Origin: an uncultured SAR86 cluster bacterium
GTDB lineage: Bacteria > Pseudomonadota > Gammaproteobacteria > Magnimaribacterales > D2472
DNA length: 64,000 bases
Assembly: GCA_943789005.1 (NCBI GenBank)
Contig: CALSSL010000001.1
Location: forward strand, 256,511 to 320,510
Reading direction: 5' to 3'
In this document: one piece after another, positions 30,392 to 43,927 of the stretch
How positions within the stretch are numbered: position 1 is the first letter of the stretch
Layout of the letters: each line of letters starts with the position of its first letter
Notes under the pieces: model-generated
Databases searched by the model: none
What the model was told of the DNA's origin: nothing
What the model saw: only the letters and a program-made list of their open reading frames with translations
Made by a program: the position numbers and the translations under genes

Positions 30392-31023
30392 GATTTTTTC
30401 AAAGCTGGTTTAATTTTTAAATCAGATCCATTAAATCCTGGAACTGCACCCTTGATATAAATAACGTTATTTTCAACATCTAAATCAACAATCTTTAGAC
30501 TTTGAACTGTCTTTTGTACATTACCCATATGACCTGACATTTTTTTTCCTTTCCATACTCTGCCTGGTGTTTGACACTGACCAATTGAACCATGTGCTCT
30601 ATGTGATAAAGAGTTACCATGGGTTGCATCTTGCATAGCAAAATTGTGTCGCTTTATAACACCTGCATAACCTTTACCTTTTGAAGTTCCTGTGACATCA
30701 ACGTACTGACCAACTTTAAAAACTTCAGCAGTAAGATGTTTACCAACTTCATATTCTTCTGAAATCTGGTCACTAGATCTAAACTCAGCAAGGATGCCAG
30801 GCTCAAGATTGATCTTTTTATAGAATTCACTTTTTGATTTGTTGATATTGTTCGACTTCTTTGTCTTTGATACAACATACGCATTGTATCCATCTCTTTC
30901 AGATGTCTTAATATCTGCTAAAAAGTTACCACATACAGATACTGCAGTAACTGGGACTGACTCTCCGTCTTCTAGGAAAAGACGAGTCATTCCAGATTTT
31001 TTTCCTATTAAGCCTATGCTCAA
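30388..31023 (-). CDS. rplC: 50S ribosomal protein L3
   Basis: Binds near the peptidyl-transferase centre. 211 residues: [16 protein letters not shown] at the start and [28 protein letters not shown], where the Gln of GQCQ is the usual methylation site. The start codon is TTG (31021-31023), placed six bases after a good AAGGAG; no ATG fits. A 61-base gap separates it from rpsJ. Confidence 0.98.
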   Translation of the reverse strand: MSIGLIGKKSGMTRLFLEDGESVPVTAVSVCGNFLADIKTSERDGYNAYVVSKTKKSNNINKSKSEFYKKINLEPGILAEFRSSDQISEEYEVGKHLTAEVFKVGQYVDVTGTSKGKGYAGVIKRHNFAMQDATHGNSLSHRAHGSIGQCQTPGRVWKGKKMSGHMGNVQKTVQSLKIVDLDVENNVIYIKGAVPGFNGSDLKIKPALKKS

Positions 31024-31084
31024 TTTATTCTCCTTTTACGGGGCTTATAACCCTCTATGGCCGCTAACGCGTTAAAATTTAGGA

Positions 31085-31396
31085 TTAACCCAGGCTTATC
31101 TGAACATCTACCCCAGAGGATAGATCTAATTTCATTAAAGCATCAACTGTTTTGTCAGTTGGCTGGACAATATCCATCAGTCTTTTATAAGTAACAATCT
31201 CATATTGGTCTCTTGCATCTTTATCTTTGTGCGGAGATTTTAATATTGTTGTTCTTTCTTTTTTAACAGGTAAAGGAATTGGTCCATTAATAATAGCTCC
31301 TGTTTTTTTTACAGTCTCTACTATTAATTTAGCTGAAGCATCTATCAGTCTATAATCAAAAGCCTTAAGCCTAATTCTGATTGATTGATTCTCCAT
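31085..31396 (-). CDS. rpsJ: 30S ribosomal protein S10
   Basis: Small-subunit head protein and transcription antitermination factor NusE. 103 residues: [31 protein letters not shown] and the [29 protein letters not shown] loop. First gene of the S10 cluster, behind the promoter at 31460-31489; the gene before it is fusA, not tuf. Confidence 0.99.
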   Translation of the reverse strand: MENQSIRIRLKAFDYRLIDASAKLIVETVKKTGAIINGPIPLPVKKERTTILKSPHKDKDARDQYEIVTYKRLMDIVQPTDKTVDALMKLDLSSGVDVQISLG

Positions 31397-31459
31397 TTTT
31401 TCCTATTAATCCTATAATTTTTATAATTTAATTATTTTGCTAATCGCAAAATGTGGCGT

Positions 31460-31489
31460 ATTCTAAGCTCCCACTGGCTGTACTGTCAA
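31460..31489 (-). promoter_or_regulatory. Promoter of the S10 operon
   Basis: On the minus strand a consensus TTGACA (31484-31489), an 18-base spacer and TAGAAT (31460-31465), followed by the discriminator ACGCCACA. A/T-rich sequence lies upstream of the -35. It is in the 121-base gap between fusA and rpsJ; no other gene or terminator was seen there. The rpsJ leader would be about 55-60 bases. Confidence 0.75.
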
Positions 31490-31517
31490 CAAAATTAGAC
31501 AGTTTTTAAACTTATAT

Positions 31518-33620
31518 TTATGAGGTTTTTAAACCCTCTGCTATATTGTTTGGAACTTCACCATACTTTGTAAATTCCATAGTAAATGTTGCTCTGCCTT
31601 GAGTTGCAGATCTTAAGTCAGTTGCATAACCAAACATTTCAGCAAGCGGAACTTCGGATGAAACTTCTTTACCTGAAATGATATCTTCCATTCCTAAGAT
31701 AATACCTCTTCTTCTATTTAAATCACCTACCACATCTCCCATATGCTCTTCAGGAGTAACTACAACAACTTTCATAATAGGTTCAAGCAGAGCTGGTTTA
31801 GCTTTGTTTGCTCCTTCTTTTAATGCCATAGAACCAGCAATTTTGAATGCCATTTCATTAGAATCGACATCATGAAAAGATCCATCATATAAAGTTGCTC
31901 TTAATGCAAGCAGAGGATAGCCTGCAATTACACCATTTTGCATCTGCTCTTGAATGCCTTTATTTACAGCAGGAATATATTCTTTAGGTATAACACCACC
32001 AACAATCTTGTCTACAAATTCGTATTCATCATCCAGTCCAAGAGGTTCAAGTTTTAACCAAACATGGCCATATTGGCCCTTACCTCCACTCTGTCTTACA
32101 AATTTACCCTCGACTTCAACAGACTCTTTAATAGTTTCTCTGTATGCAACTTGTGGTCTTCCAATATTTGCTTCTACTGAAAATTCTCTTCTCATTCTAT
32201 CTACAAGCACATCTAAGTGAAGCTCACCCATTCCAGAAATAATTGTTTGACCGGACTCTTCATCACTAGCAACTCTGAAAGAAGGATCTTCTTGTGCTAA
32301 TTTACCTAATGCCAAAGACATTTTCTCTTGGTCAGGCTTTGATTTTGGTTCAACTGCAACAGAAATAACAGGTTCAGGAAAGTCCATTCTTTCCAACACA
32401 ATTGGCTTGTCCATATCAGACAGGGTATCACCCGTTGTAATATCTTTTAATCCAATGCATGCAGCAATATCACCAGCTCTTACTTCTTTTATTTCTTCTC
32501 TGTTGTTTGAGTGCATCTGTACCATTCTTCCAACTCTCTCTTTTTTAGATTTTGTTGAATTAATTACCGCATCGCCAACTGACAGAACTCCTGAATAAAC
32601 TCTAATAAATGTTAATGTGCCAACAAATGGATCAGTGGCAATCTTAAAAGCTAAAGCTGAAAAAGGTTCGTCATCTGAAGATTTTCTTGAATCTTCAACT
32701 TCATCTTCCTGACTATTATTTGGTATTACTCCGGTGATGGCTTTGACCTCATCAGGCGCTGGTAAAAATTCTACAACGGCATCTAACATTGCTTGAACAC
32801 CTTTGTTTTTAAATGCTGATCCGCATAAGCCAACTATTAATTCATTTGCAAGAGATCTGATTCTAAGGCCTTCTTTAATTTGCTCAACAGATAACTCACC
32901 AGATTCAAGATATGCATCCATTAATTCTTCATTAGCTTCAGCTGCAGCTTCAACCATTTCTTCTCTTAACTGCGCACATTTATCAACGAGCTCATCTGGA
33001 ATTTCTTTAGAATCAAATGTGAGACCTTGATCGTCTTCGTTCCAGTAAATAGCTCTATTATTAATTAAATCAACAACACCTTTAAAATCTTCTTCTGCAC
33101 CAATGTTGTACTGAATAGGGATAATATTAGCTTGAAGTCTAGTCTTGATTTGATCTACAACTCTTTCAAAATTTGCACCAGCCCTGTCCATTTTGTTAAT
33201 AAAAACAATTCTCGGCACTTGATATCTATTGGCTTGTCTCCAAACAGTTTCTGATTGAGGTTCTACACCTGAAGTTCCACAAAAAACAACCACTGCCCCA
33301 TCAAGAACCCTAAGAGATCTCTCAACCTCAATAGTGAAATCAACGTGGCCAGGTGTATCAATTATATTGATGCGATGTTGAGGGAACTGTTGTTCCATTC
33401 CGCTCCAAAAACAAGTTGTTGCAGCGGAAGTAATAGTAATACCTCTTTCTTGCTCCTGCTCCATCCAATCCATGGTAGCGGCACCGTCATGAACCTCGCC
33501 AATCTTATGAGAAAGACCTGTATAAAATAGGACCCTTTCAGTTGTTGTTGTTTTACCAGCATCAACGTGAGCACATATACCAACATTGCGATATTTATTT
33601 AAAACAGTTTGTCTTGCCAT
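31518..33620 (-). CDS. fusA: Elongation factor G
   Basis: GTPase that drives ribosomal translocation. G1 [19 protein letters not shown] at about 17-35, G2 region [10 protein letters not shown]3 DTPGHVDF and G4 NKMDRAGA. Domain IV and V patterns include [13 protein letters not shown] and [13 protein letters not shown]. 700 residues, standard for EF-G. It follows rpsG by 22 bases. In E. coli tufA comes next; here no tuf follows and the S10 operon begins. Confidence 0.99.
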   Translation of the reverse strand: MARQTVLNKYRNVGICAHVDAGKTTTTERVLFYTGLSHKIGEVHDGAATMDWMEQEQERGITITSAATTCFWSGMEQQFPQHRINIIDTPGHVDFTIEVERSLRVLDGAVVVFCGTSGVEPQSETVWRQANRYQVPRIVFINKMDRAGANFERVVDQIKTRLQANIIPIQYNIGAEEDFKGVVDLINNRAIYWNEDDQGLTFDSKEIPDELVDKCAQLREEMVEAAAEANEELMDAYLESGELSVEQIKEGLRIRSLANELIVGLCGSAFKNKGVQAMLDAVVEFLPAPDEVKAITGVIPNNSQEDEVEDSRKSSDDEPFSALAFKIATDPFVGTLTFIRVYSGVLSVGDAVINSTKSKKERVGRMVQMHSNNREEIKEVRAGDIAACIGLKDITTGDTLSDMDKPIVLERMDFPEPVISVAVEPKSKPDQEKMSLALGKLAQEDPSFRVASDEESGQTIISGMGELHLDVLVDRMRREFSVEANIGRPQVAYRETIKESVEVEGKFVRQSGGKGQYGHVWLKLEPLGLDDEYEFVDKIVGGVIPKEYIPAVNKGIQEQMQNGVIAGYPLLALRATLYDGSFHDVDSNEMAFKIAGSMALKEGANKAKPALLEPIMKVVVVTPEEHMGDVVGDLNRRRGIILGMEDIISGKEVSSEVPLAEMFGYATDLRSATQGRATFTMEFTKYGEVPNNIAEGLKTS

Positions 33621-33642
33621 AATTTATAATTGAATAATTTTT

Positions 33643-34487
<845 letters not shown>

Positions 34488-34512
34488 AATATTTTATTTT
34501 AGTTAGGCCGCG

Positions 34513-34541
34513 ATTTTATAGAGCAGATTAGTCGCGGTCAA
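34513..34541 (-). promoter_or_regulatory. Promoter of the str operon (rpsL-rpsG-fusA)
   Basis: On the minus strand TTGACC (34536-34541), a 17-base spacer and TAAAAT (34513-34518), with a GC-rich discriminator CGCGGCC. It starts right after the rpoC stop. The spacer and -10 are flanked by a 6-bp inverted repeat CCGCGA/TCGCGG, which could fold in the RNA reading out of rpoC. Confidence 0.65.
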
Positions 34542-34543
34542 CA

Positions 34544-37500
34544 CTATTCCTCATTTTCTTGAAGTTCTTGTCTTAATGCTGCCTCTATGTCGTCAGCAGA
34601 TAAGGTTTGTTCTTCTATATCAAATTGCTTTTTATTCTTCAGTTTGTCATGGAATTCCATACCTGTTCCAGCAGGAATCAGTCTTCCAACAACAACATTT
34701 TCTTTAAGCCCTCTTAAGTGATCTTTTTTACCAGTAACTGCAGCTTCTGTTAATACTCTTGTTGTTTCTTGGAAAGAAGCAGCAGAGATAAATGAATCAG
34801 TAGCAAGAGATGCTTTTGTAATTCCAAGTAATACTCTCTCAAATTCTGCTGGATTTTTTCCTGCAGACTCGATCTTTTCATTTTCTTCTTTAAGTTCTGC
34901 ATAACTAACTTGATCGCCTTGAATAAACTTAGTATCTCCACCATCTAAAATTAAAGCTTTTCTTAGCATCTGTCTTAATATAGTTTCAATATGCTTATCA
35001 TTAATCGATACGCCTTGAAGTCTATAGACATCTTGAATCTCATTAACAATGAAATTGGTTAGAGCAGGTATGCCTTTCAGCCTTAAGATATCATGAGGAC
35101 TGTATGGTCCATCTGAAATAATATCTCCCTTGGTGATTCTTTCACCTTCAAATACAGATAATGTTCTATGTTTAGGAATAAGCATTTCTGTATTCTGAGC
35201 TTTTTTAGTTGCGCCTTCTGGGGTAATTACCAATCTTATTTTGCCTTTTGTTTCTTTGCCAAAAGAAATGATTCCAGTTTCTTCAGATAATACTGCAGCA
35301 TCTTTTGGTTTTCTAGCTTCAAATAAATCCGCCACTCTTGGAAGACCACCTGTAATATCTTTAGTTTTAGAAGCAACTAAAGGCATTCTAGCAATCACTT
35401 CACCAGCAGTAATTTTTTGACCATTAGCAATATTTACTAGGCCGCCAGCAGGAAGTGGATATTCAGCAGGTGCTTTAAATTCACCCATAAGAAGTGTTTT
35501 TCCTTTTGAGTCCTGAATTAGTACTTTTGGAGACATATCTCTTCCAGCTGCAGGTCTATCTGATACTTCAATTATTTCAATACTAGATAACCCTGTTAAC
35601 TCGTCTAATTGCTCTCTTACAGTAACGCCGTCTTCAATATCTACAAATTTAACTTTACCGGAGGCTTCTGCAATAATTGGTCTTGTATATGGATCCCATG
35701 AGGCGATTTTAATACCATCAGTTAAGTCTGCAGCATCATCTACCACAAGAGTTGCACCATAAGGAACTTTATATTGCTCTGTTATTTTTCCATTAATGTC
35801 TGTGATGGTACACATTGCATTTCTTGAAACTACAACTTCAAGTTTATCTTTATTAGTAACAGTTTTCATATCACTTGAATATGAAACAGCACCTGCATTC
35901 TTATTATATATAGCATTGTCTTCTGATGAGCTTGATGCTGCACCACCAATGTGGAAAGTACGCATAGTTAACTGAGTTCCAGGCTCTCCAATTGACTGAG
36001 CTGCAACCACTCCAACTGCTTCACCTCTGTGAACTAAATGTCCTCTCGCTAGATCTCTTCCATAACACTTTGAACAAACACCAATTGATGCTTCGCATGT
36101 CATCGGAGATCTTACCTTAAGAGATGCCAAAGTTAATGATTCAATTAGATCAACGGCATCTTCATCTAGCATGGTATCTTTAGCGAATAACTCATTACCC
36201 TCATTGTCATATATTGGCTCAGCAATAACCCTTCCTAAAATTCTGTCTGTTAGAGCCTGAATGATTTCACCGCCATCAATAATTGAGGTCACAGTTATGG
36301 AATTTTCAGTACCGCAATCATCAATATTAATTACAGAATCCATAGATACATCACATAACCTTCTTGTAAGGTATCCGGAGTTAGCAGTTTTTAATGCTGT
36401 ATCTGCAAGTCCTTTTCTGGCTCCATGGGTGGAAATAAAATACTGAAGAACTGATAGGCCTTCTCTAAAATTTGCAGTAATTGGTGTTTCAATAATTGAT
36501 CCATCAGGTTTTGACATCAATCCTCTCATACCAGATAACTGTCTGATTTGAGCCGGCGAGCCCCTTGCTCCAGAATCTGCATATATGTATACAGAATTAA
36601 AAGAAGACTGCTCAACATTATTACCATCGGGAGTTTGAACAATCTCAGTACTAATTTTTTCCATCATAGCCTTTGCAACTTGTTCATTTGCTCTAGACCA
36701 TATATCAATAACTTTATTGTATCTTTCACCACGTGTTACTAAACCAGAATCGAATTGTTTTTCAATTGCTTTTACTTCTTTTTCAGAGTCATAAATAATT
36801 TTGGATTTTTCTTCTGGTATGACAAAATCATTTACACCAATTGAAGAGCCTGATCTTGTAGAAAAATCAAACCCTAAATACATTAATTGATCTGCAAAAA
36901 TGACAGTTTTCTTTAGTCCCGCTTTTCTGTATGAAATATCAACAAGTTTTGAGATTAATTTCTTATTTAAAACTTTGTTAATATTTTCAAAACCAACTTC
37001 AAATGGGGTAATTCTCCAAATTAAAACTCTACCAACAGTGGTTTCATAAATGGATCTGTTACCATTCTCATCTGTAATTCTTACTTTAATAGATGAATGA
37101 ACATCCAAGGTTTCTGTCTCATATGCTCTTAAAACCTCATCAGGATCACTAAAAACTCTTCCTCCTCCTTTAGCGGTGGCGTTATCTCTTGTCATATAAT
37201 AAAGACCAAGAACAATATCTTGAGTTGGGTTAATAATTGGAGAGCCATCAGCAGGTGATAAAATATTATTTGTAGACATCATTAAAGCTCTTGCTTCAAG
37301 CTGAGCCTCAAGCGTTAAAGGAACATGGACAGCCATTTGATCGCCGTCAAAATCGGCATTAAAAGCAACACAAACCAAAGGATGTAACTGAATCGCTTTA
37401 CCTTCAATTAATTTTGGTTCGAATGCCTGAAGGCCTAGTCTATGAAGTGTAGGTGCTCTGTTTAACATTACGGGATGTTCTCTTATTACATCTTCTAAAA

Positions 37501-38725
37501 CTTCCCAAACTTCAGGAGTTTCTCTTTCAACAAGTTTTTTTGCAGCTTTTATAGTTGTAGCAAGTTCACGTTGTTCAAGTTTTCCATATACAAATGGTTT
37601 AAAAAGCTCTAATGCCATTTTTTTTGGAAGACCACATTGATGAAGCTTTAGATTAGGGCCAGAAACAATTACAGATCTTCCAGAGTAGTCAACCCTTTTT
37701 CCTAATAGATTCTGTCTAAACCTTCCGCCTTTACCTTTGATCATGTCAGCTAATGACTTTAATGGGCGTTTATTAGTGCCTGTAATGACTCTTCCTCTTC
37801 TGCCATTATCTAGCAGCGCATCTACAGACTCTTGAAGCATTCTTTTTTCATTTCTAACAATAATATCTGGAGCACTAAGCTCTAATAATCTTTTTAATCT
37901 ATTATTTCTATTAATAACTCTTCTATATAAGTCATTTAGGTCTGAAGTAGCAAATCTTCCGCCCTCAAGAGGAACTAAAGGTCTTAAATCAGGCGGTAGA
38001 ACTGGTAAAACATCCATTATCATCCACTCTGGTCTATTGCCTGACTCGTTAAATGCTTCTAATAATTTTAATCTTTTGGAAAGCTTTTTAAGCTTTGTTT
38101 CTGAGTTAGTTTGAGGAATTTCTTCTCTGATTTCTCTAATTTCTTCATTAATATCAAGTTCTTCCAATAATATTTGAACTGCTTCAGCTCCCATTCCAGC
38201 AGAGAATTCATCACCAAATTCCTCATATTTTTCTACCCACTCTTCTTCCGTTAGGATTTGGCCTTTTTCAAGCTCTGTTAATCCAGGGTCTGTGACGATG
38301 TAGCTTTCAAAATATAGCACTCTTTCAATTTCTCTGAGTGTGGTATTTAGAAGAAGACCTATTCTTGATGGTAGTGATTTTAAAAACCATATATGAGCAA
38401 CTGGTGCTGCTAAATCAATATGGCCCATTCTTTCTCTTCTTACTTTTGCTAAAGTAACTTCAACTCCACATTTTTCACAAACAACCCCTCTATGTTTCAT
38501 GCGTTTGTATTTACCACAAATGCATTCGTAATCTTTTATGGGCCCAAATATCTTTGAACAAAAAAGACCATCTCTTTCTGGTTTAAAAGTTCTGTAGTTA
38601 ATTGTTTCAGGTTTTTTTACCTCTCCGAAAGACCAAGATTTAATAACTTGTGGAGATGCTAAGCCTGCAGATATGGTTGTGAAATCATCCTGCCCTGTTT
38701 TTAATGAATTTAATAAGTCTCTCAA
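34544..38725 (-). CDS. rpoC: RNA polymerase subunit beta'
   Basis: Catalytic subunit with the active-site loop [14 protein letters not shown]. The N-terminal zinc ribbon [20 protein letters not shown] lies at about residues 68-87. A second Cys cluster ([16 protein letters not shown]) and the trigger-loop region [24 protein letters not shown] follow. 1393 residues (E. coli 1407). It is nine bases after rpoB, and no terminator with a U tract was seen between it and rpsL. Confidence 0.99.
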   Translation of the reverse strand: MRDLLNSLKTGQDDFTTISAGLASPQVIKSWSFGEVKKPETINYRTFKPERDGLFCSKIFGPIKDYECICGKYKRMKHRGVVCEKCGVEVTLAKVRRERMGHIDLAAPVAHIWFLKSLPSRIGLLLNTTLREIERVLYFESYIVTDPGLTELEKGQILTEEEWVEKYEEFGDEFSAGMGAEAVQILLEELDINEEIREIREEIPQTNSETKLKKLSKRLKLLEAFNESGNRPEWMIMDVLPVLPPDLRPLVPLEGGRFATSDLNDLYRRVINRNNRLKRLLELSAPDIIVRNEKRMLQESVDALLDNGRRGRVITGTNKRPLKSLADMIKGKGGRFRQNLLGKRVDYSGRSVIVSGPNLKLHQCGLPKKMALELFKPFVYGKLEQRELATTIKAAKKLVERETPEVWEVLEDVIREHPVMLNRAPTLHRLGLQAFEPKLIEGKAIQLHPLVCVAFNADFDGDQMAVHVPLTLEAQLEARALMMSTNNILSPADGSPIINPTQDIVLGLYYMTRDNATAKGGGRVFSDPDEVLRAYETETLDVHSSIKVRITDENGNRSIYETTVGRVLIWRITPFEVGFENINKVLNKKLISKLVDISYRKAGLKKTVIFADQLMYLGFDFSTRSGSSIGVNDFVIPEEKSKIIYDSEKEVKAIEKQFDSGLVTRGERYNKVIDIWSRANEQVAKAMMEKISTEIVQTPDGNNVEQSSFNSVYIYADSGARGSPAQIRQLSGMRGLMSKPDGSIIETPITANFREGLSVLQYFISTHGARKGLADTALKTANSGYLTRRLCDVSMDSVINIDDCGTENSITVTSIIDGGEIIQALTDRILGRVIAEPIYDNEGNELFAKDTMLDEDAVDLIESLTLASLKVRSPMTCEASIGVCSKCYGRDLARGHLVHRGEAVGVVAAQSIGEPGTQLTMRTFHIGGAASSSSEDNAIYNKNAGAVSYSSDMKTVTNKDKLEVVVSRNAMCTITDINGKITEQYKVPYGATLVVDDAADLTDGIKIASWDPYTRPIIAEASGKVKFVDIEDGVTVREQLDELTGLSSIEIIEVSDRPAAGRDMSPKVLIQDSKGKTLLMGEFKAPAEYPLPAGGLVNIANGQKITAGEVIARMPLVASKTKDITGGLPRVADLFEARKPKDAAVLSEETGIISFGKETKGKIRLVITPEGATKKAQNTEMLIPKHRTLSVFEGERITKGDIISDGPYSPHDILRLKGIPALTNFIVNEIQDVYRLQGVSINDKHIETILRQMLRKALILDGGDTKFIQGDQVSYAELKEENEKIESAGKNPAEFERVLLGITKASLATDSFISAASFQETTRVLTEAAVTGKKDHLRGLKENVVVGRLIPAGTGMEFHDKLKNKKQFDIEEQTLSADDIEAALRQELQENEE

Positions 38726-38734
38726 TTTTATCTC

Positions 38735-41700
38735 CTAGTTTTCTGAATCTAATTCGAGGTTAATACCTAGTGATTTAATTTCTTTGCTTAGAACATTAAA
38801 TGACTCTGGGATGTTTGCATCCATTTCATAGCTACCATCGACAATATTTTTATACATTTTAGTTCTGCCTGCTACATCATCAGACTTAACTGTAAGCATT
38901 TCTTGTAATGTATATGAAGCTCCATAAGCTTCTAGAGCCCAAACTTCCATTTCTCCAAATCTTTGGCCACCAAATTGAGCCTTTCCGCCAAGTGGTTGTT
39001 GTGTTACAAGACTGTACGATCCAGTAGATCTTGCATGCATTTTGTCATCAACTAAATGATTAAGTTTAATAATATACATATAGCCTACGGTCACAGGTCT
39101 ATGAAATTTAGATCCTGTTCGGCCATCATACAAAGTAAATTGGCCTGATTCTGGTAGATCAGCTAATTTTAGTAATTCTTTTACCTCGCTTTCCTTTGCC
39201 CCATCAAAAACAGGTGTTGCAATTGGAAGACCGTCTTTCAAATTATTTGCCAATTCTAAAATTTCACTATTATTAAATGAAGATATGTCTTCTTTGTTAG
39301 TAGCATTTTTATTATAAAGTTGGTCCAAATAATCTTTGAGCTCAGCAGGTTTTGCATTAGCTTTAAGCATGGAGTCAATTTTTTCTCCAATACCTTTTGC
39401 AGCAGCACCCATATGAGTTTCTAAAATTTGCCCAACGTTCATCCTTGATGGAACACCAAGAGGATTTAATACGATATCGACTGGGTTTCCTTTCTCATCA
39501 TATGGCATATCTTCAACAGGCATAATCTCAGAAATGACACCCTTATTACCATGACGACCAGCCATTTTATCACCAGGCTGAATTCTTCTTTTTATAGCTA
39601 AATATACTTTAACAATTTTAATAACCCCAGGGGCAAGATCGTGCCCTCTAATTATTTTTGCTTTTTTCTCATCAAACCTAGTTTTTATATCTTTTATATA
39701 TTTGTTATAACTTTTTTCTGTATCTTCTATTACATCATTTACAGCATCTGCATCAGTTCTAATCGAAAAAACATCGTTAAGTGCCAGCGACTCAAGTTTT
39801 TCTTCAGTAAGAGTTTCTCCTTTCTTAATACCATTACCCTTGATTGCTTTTTTGCCTTTTAGTAATTCACATAGTCTAGTTTTTGTTGCCTGTTCTACAA
39901 CTGATGCTTCATCATCAGCATCTTTCTTTGATTGATCTAAATGATCTTGCTCAATTGCTTGGGTTCTTACATCTTTCTCAACTCCATCTCTAGTGAATAC
40001 CTCAACTCCGATTACAGTTCCTTTAGAGCTTGATCTTTGTGAAGTGTCTTTAACATCAGAGGCTTTTTCGCCAAAAATAGCTCTAAGAAGTTTCTCTTCT
40101 GGTGAGAGCTGTGTTTCGCCCTTAGGAGTAATTTTACCAACTAATATATCTCCAGGAATAACCTCTGCTCCAACATATACAATTCCACATTCATCTAATT
40201 TATTTAGTGATCCCTCACCTACATTTGGTATATCAGCGGTTATTTCTTCAGACCCCAATTTTGTATCTCTTGCAACACAAACTATTTCTTGAATATGAAT
40301 AGATGTAAACCTATCTTCTCTAGCAACTTTTTCTGATATTAAAATTGAATCCTCAAAGTTATAGCCATTCCATGGCATGAATGCGATACGAATATTTTGA
40401 CCAAGTGCTAACTCGCCATTATCTACCGATGGTCCATCAGCTAACACATCCCCTGCTTTAACAGTATCTCCAATTTGAACGATTGGTCTCTGATTAATAC
40501 AAGTATTCTGATTGGATCTTGTATACTTTACAAGATTATAAACATCAGATGCTGATTTTGATTTCTTATCTGTTACTCTGACAACAATTCTTGAAGCATC
40601 TACACTTTCGACAACCCCTGAGTTTTTAGCAACTATACATACTCCTGAATCTCTGGCAACAACAGATTCTAAACCAGTTCCAACAAGTGGCTTCTCTGCT
40701 CTTATGAGAGGAACAGCTTGTCTTTGCATATTAGATCCCATAAGAGCTCTGTTTGCATCATCGTGCTCTAAGAAAGGTATTAAGGATGCTGCTATTGATA
40801 CAACCTGTTGAGGTGATACATCCATTAAATCAACTCTATCAGGTGACATTAGCTCAAATTCATTTGCATGCCTTACTGCTACAAGATCATCTACAAACTT
40901 ATTATTTTTATCTAAAGCGACATTAGCCTGAGCAATTACATGTTCTGCTTCATCAATAGCTGATAAATATATTATTTCATCAGTAACTTTTCCATTTATA
41001 ACTTTTCTATATGGTGTTTCTATAAATCCATATTGATTTGTTCTTGAATAAGAAGCGAACGAGTTGATAAGTCCAATATTTGGTCCCTCAGGAGTTTCAA
41101 TTGGACAAACTCTTCCGTAATGAGTTGGATGAACGTCTCTCACTTCAAACCCAGCTCTTTCTCTTGTAAGACCTCCGGGCCCTAGAGCGGAAACTCTTCT
41201 TTTATGCGTAATCTCAGAAAGCGGATTATTTTGATCCATAAACTGTGATAGCTGACTAGATCCAAAAAATTCTTTTATAGCAGCTGTAACTGGTTTTGCG
41301 TTAATGAGATCTTGTGGACCAAGCTCATCTGCTTCAGCCATGCTTAATCTTTCTCTTACTGCTCTTTCAACTCTAATTAAACCAACTCTAAATTGATTTG
41401 CTGTCATCTCACCAACAGATCTAACTCTTCTGTTTCCTAGGTGATCAATATCATCAACAATATCATGACCATCTCTTATGTTCACAATTCCTTTCATAAC
41501 TTCGATAATGTCTTCTTTATCAAGGATATAAGGGTTTTCTTTTTCAGAATCTAGTTTTAGCCTTCTGTTAAACTTCATTCTTCCAACTTCAGAAAGGTCA
41601 TATCTTTCTTCATTAAAGAAAAGATTGTTAAATAATGTGTCAGCCGAGTCTTTGGTTGGTGGCTCACCAGGTCTCATCATTCTATATATTTCTACCAATG

Positions 41701-42796
41701 CCTCAAGCCTATTTGAGGTTGGATCTACTCTTAAAGTATTTGATATATATGGGCCTTTGTCTAACTCATTGATATACAAGCAAGAGATTTCATGTACTTT
41801 ATTTTCTTTGAGTGCCTCGAGTACAACTTCATCAATTTCGGTATTTGCAGCAAAAAGTACCTCTCCGGTCTCTTTGTTAAAGATATCTTTTGATAGCACT
41901 TTTCCAATTAAAAATTCTTCAGCTAAAGTAATTTCATTTACTTTAGAGCTAGATAATTCTTTGATATGTCTTGCAGTGATTCTTTTACCAGCCTCAACAT
42001 AAACTTTGTTCTTTACCTTAAGATCTACTGAAAGAGTTTCACCTCTGAGTCTTTCTGGGATTAAAGCAAGCTTTACGGAATCCTTTTCAATAGAGAATAA
42101 ATCTTCATCATAAAACTCTGAAAGGATTTCTTCTGTGCTCATATCAAGAGCTCTTAGCATAATTGTTGCAGGAATTTTTCTTCTTCTATCTATCCTACTA
42201 AATAGAATATCCTTAGGATCAAATTCAAAATCTAGCCATGAGCCTCTATAAGGAATTATTCTTGCTGAATATAAAACTTTTCCTGATGAGTGAGTTTTCC
42301 CTTTATCATGATCATAAAAAACACCTGGAGATCTATGAAGCTGGGATACAACAACTCTTTCTGTTCCATTAACAACAAATGAAGCATCAGAAGTCATAAG
42401 AGGCACTTCGCCCATGAAGACTTCACCCTCTTTAATATCTTTTACTTCTTTGAAATTGGATTCTCTATCATAGAGAACTAGCTTTACTTTAATTCTTAGT
42501 GGTGCTGAATAAGAAAGTCCTTGTATTAAACACTCTTGAACATCATAAGTGTTTTTACCAAGTTCATATGAAACATACTCAAGAGCAGCATTACCTGAAA
42601 CACTTTTAATAGGAAACAGTGACTGAAATACTTCTTCAAGTCCTTGTTTCTTTCTTGCCTCAGGAGCCATATCAGCTTGTAAAAATTCAGAATAAGACCT
42701 GGTTTGGGTTTCAATTAAGTTTGGAAGATCCATAACCTTTTTAAAAGTACCAAAGTTTTTTCTTATTCTTTTCTTCTCTGTATAGCTGTATGACAT
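38735..42796 (-). CDS. rpoB: RNA polymerase subunit beta
   Basis: Catalytic subunit. 1353 residues (E. coli 1342). The rifampicin-pocket segment [32 protein letters not shown] is wild-type. Other signatures are [31 protein letters not shown] and the ending region with [24 protein letters not shown]. It starts 40 bases after rplL; unlike E. coli, there is no long rplL-rpoB gap holding an attenuator. Confidence 0.99.
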   Translation of the reverse strand: MSYSYTEKKRIRKNFGTFKKVMDLPNLIETQTRSYSEFLQADMAPEARKKQGLEEVFQSLFPIKSVSGNAALEYVSYELGKNTYDVQECLIQGLSYSAPLRIKVKLVLYDRESNFKEVKDIKEGEVFMGEVPLMTSDASFVVNGTERVVVSQLHRSPGVFYDHDKGKTHSSGKVLYSARIIPYRGSWLDFEFDPKDILFSRIDRRRKIPATIMLRALDMSTEEILSEFYDEDLFSIEKDSVKLALIPERLRGETLSVDLKVKNKVYVEAGKRITARHIKELSSSKVNEITLAEEFLIGKVLSKDIFNKETGEVLFAANTEIDEVVLEALKENKVHEISCLYINELDKGPYISNTLRVDPTSNRLEALVEIYRMMRPGEPPTKDSADTLFNNLFFNEERYDLSEVGRMKFNRRLKLDSEKENPYILDKEDIIEVMKGIVNIRDGHDIVDDIDHLGNRRVRSVGEMTANQFRVGLIRVERAVRERLSMAEADELGPQDLINAKPVTAAIKEFFGSSQLSQFMDQNNPLSEITHKRRVSALGPGGLTRERAGFEVRDVHPTHYGRVCPIETPEGPNIGLINSFASYSRTNQYGFIETPYRKVINGKVTDEIIYLSAIDEAEHVIAQANVALDKNNKFVDDLVAVRHANEFELMSPDRVDLMDVSPQQVVSIAASLIPFLEHDDANRALMGSNMQRQAVPLIRAEKPLVGTGLESVVARDSGVCIVAKNSGVVESVDASRIVVRVTDKKSKSASDVYNLVKYTRSNQNTCINQRPIVQIGDTVKAGDVLADGPSVDNGELALGQNIRIAFMPWNGYNFEDSILISEKVAREDRFTSIHIQEIVCVARDTKLGSEEITADIPNVGEGSLNKLDECGIVYVGAEVIPGDILVGKITPKGETQLSPEEKLLRAIFGEKASDVKDTSQRSSSKGTVIGVEVFTRDGVEKDVRTQAIEQDHLDQSKKDADDEASVVEQATKTRLCELLKGKKAIKGNGIKKGETLTEEKLESLALNDVFSIRTDADAVNDVIEDTEKSYNKYIKDIKTRFDEKKAKIIRGHDLAPGVIKIVKVYLAIKRRIQPGDKMAGRHGNKGVISEIMPVEDMPYDEKGNPVDIVLNPLGVPSRMNVGQILETHMGAAAKGIGEKIDSMLKANAKPAELKDYLDQLYNKNATNKEDISSFNNSEILELANNLKDGLPIATPVFDGAKESEVKELLKLADLPESGQFTLYDGRTGSKFHRPVTVGYMYIIKLNHLVDDKMHARSTGSYSLVTQQPLGGKAQFGGQRFGEMEVWALEAYGASYTLQEMLTVKSDDVAGRTKMYKNIVDGSYEMDANIPESFNVLSKEIKSLGINLELDSEN

Positions 42797-42836
42797 AAAT
42801 GCGCCCTTTTATTTAATATTTATATGTTTAATAGTT

Positions 42837-43217
42837 TTACTTAAGTTCTGCTGTTGCGCCCGCTTCGGTTAGCTGAGCAACCATAGCTTCTGCATCGTCT
42901 TTACTTGCACCTTCTTTTACAGTACTTGGTGCACCATCAACCATATCTTTTGCTTCTTTTAATCCAAGACCGGTAATAGCTCTAACAGCTTTAATGACTT
43001 GAACTTTTTGATCGCCAGCCGCACTTAATACAACATCAAATGCATCTTTTTCTTCTGCCGCAGGAGCATCTCCGCCACCTGCTGCCACTGGTGCTGCTGC
43101 AACTGCTGCTGCTGCTGTTACACCAAACTTTTCTTCAATATCAGAAATTAGATCTACAAGATCCATAACTGACATCTCTTCAATAGCTTTTAAAATATCC
43201 TCTTTACTAGTTGCCAT
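42837..43217 (-). CDS. rplL: 50S ribosomal protein L7/L12
   Basis: Stalk protein that recruits translation GTPases. 126 residues: N-terminal dimerisation part ([25 protein letters not shown]), an Ala/Gly-rich hinge about 34-55, and the C-terminal domain with [26 protein letters not shown]. It follows rplJ by 18 bases. Confidence 0.99.
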   Translation of the reverse strand: MATSKEDILKAIEEMSVMDLVDLISDIEEKFGVTAAAAVAAAPVAAGGGDAPAAEEKDAFDVVLSAAGDQKVQVIKAVRAITGLGLKEAKDMVDGAPSTVKEGASKDDAEAMVAQLTEAGATAELK

Positions 43218-43235
43218 TCTAATTCTCCTTATAAT

Positions 43236-43766
43236 TTAGGCTGATGCCTTTTTTTTGTCTTGAACTGCTGATAAAACCCTAGCAAGCTTACTCGGAACTT
43301 CATTTAACAAAGTCGCGAATTTGCTTATTGGAGCTTGCAACACATTTGCAATGAGGCCATAGGCTTCATCTTTAGAAGGAAGGCTAGCTAGAATATCTAT
43401 CTGTCCTCCATCAAGCAATTGCCCCTCAACAACCAAAGCTTTAATTTCTAAATTATCAAAGTTTTTAGCATATGTTTTGAGCAATTTTGCTGCTGCACCT
43501 GGCTCTTCGAATGAGAAAGCAAATAATGAAGGCCCTACAAGCACCTCGTCAGAACAACCAAAATCAGTTCCCTCAAATGCTAATTTAGCAAGAGAGTTCT
43601 TGATTATTTGGATATGTATACCTGACTGAGTAGCTTTTTTTCTTACTTCAGATAATTCGCTTACCTTTAAGCCTCTAGCATCTGAAATAACCAAAGAAGA
43701 TGCATTAGATGCAACTTCTTTAACCTCACCTACAATTCTTTCTTTTTCACTTTTCGATAACGCCAC
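43236..43766 (-). CDS. rplJ: 50S ribosomal protein L10
   Basis: Base of the L7/L12 stalk; with L7/L12 it binds its own leader in E. coli. 176 residues: MALSKSEKERIVGEVKEVAS at the start, SDARGLKVSELSEVRKKA and the IKNSLAKLAFEGTDF segment. It is preceded by a structured 161-base leader (43767-43927). Confidence 0.98.
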   Translation of the reverse strand: MALSKSEKERIVGEVKEVASNASSLVISDARGLKVSELSEVRKKATQSGIHIQIIKNSLAKLAFEGTDFGCSDEVLVGPSLFAFSFEEPGAAAKLLKTYAKNFDNLEIKALVVEGQLLDGGQIDILASLPSKDEAYGLIANVLQAPISKFATLLNEVPSKLARVLSAVQDKKKASA

Positions 43767-43927
43767 AGCAATTCTCCTGTTTAAGCCTTACGGCCATTCG
43801 GCGACAAATTGCAAAATTACAATTTGAACACCACCTACGTAGGAAATTAAGTCTTACGACACCTACGGTCTTTGACGGCTGCGTAAACGCAACTATCTAA
43901 CTCTGTAATTACTTACAAAGTTAAAAC
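43767..43927 (-). promoter_or_regulatory. L10 leader RNA (autoregulatory leader of rplJL)
   Basis: The gap between rplA and rplJ holds no gene. On the minus strand it reads ACCGTAGGTGTCG, then CCTACGTAGGTGGTG, matching in order and spacing the CGTAGG...TGCGTAGACGGTG core of the E. coli rplJ leader, where L10-(L12)4 binds. Further hairpins follow (CAAATTG/CAATTTG around 43813-43830; GCCGAATGGC) before the AGGAG ribosome binding site. The match is from recall of the E. coli leader; a covariance search was not possible. Confidence 0.72.

Noticed and set aside
34900-42700. Many open frames of 60-125 codons on the plus strand opposite rpoC and rpoB, and others opposite ribosomal genes
   Set aside because: They are antisense shadows of conserved genes, with no family motifs, ribosome binding sites or independent coding signs.
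43813-43830. Small hairpin CAAATTG/CAATTTG as a terminator after rplA
   Set aside because: It lies inside the L10 leader, has no U tract after it, and rplJ must be transcribed through it.
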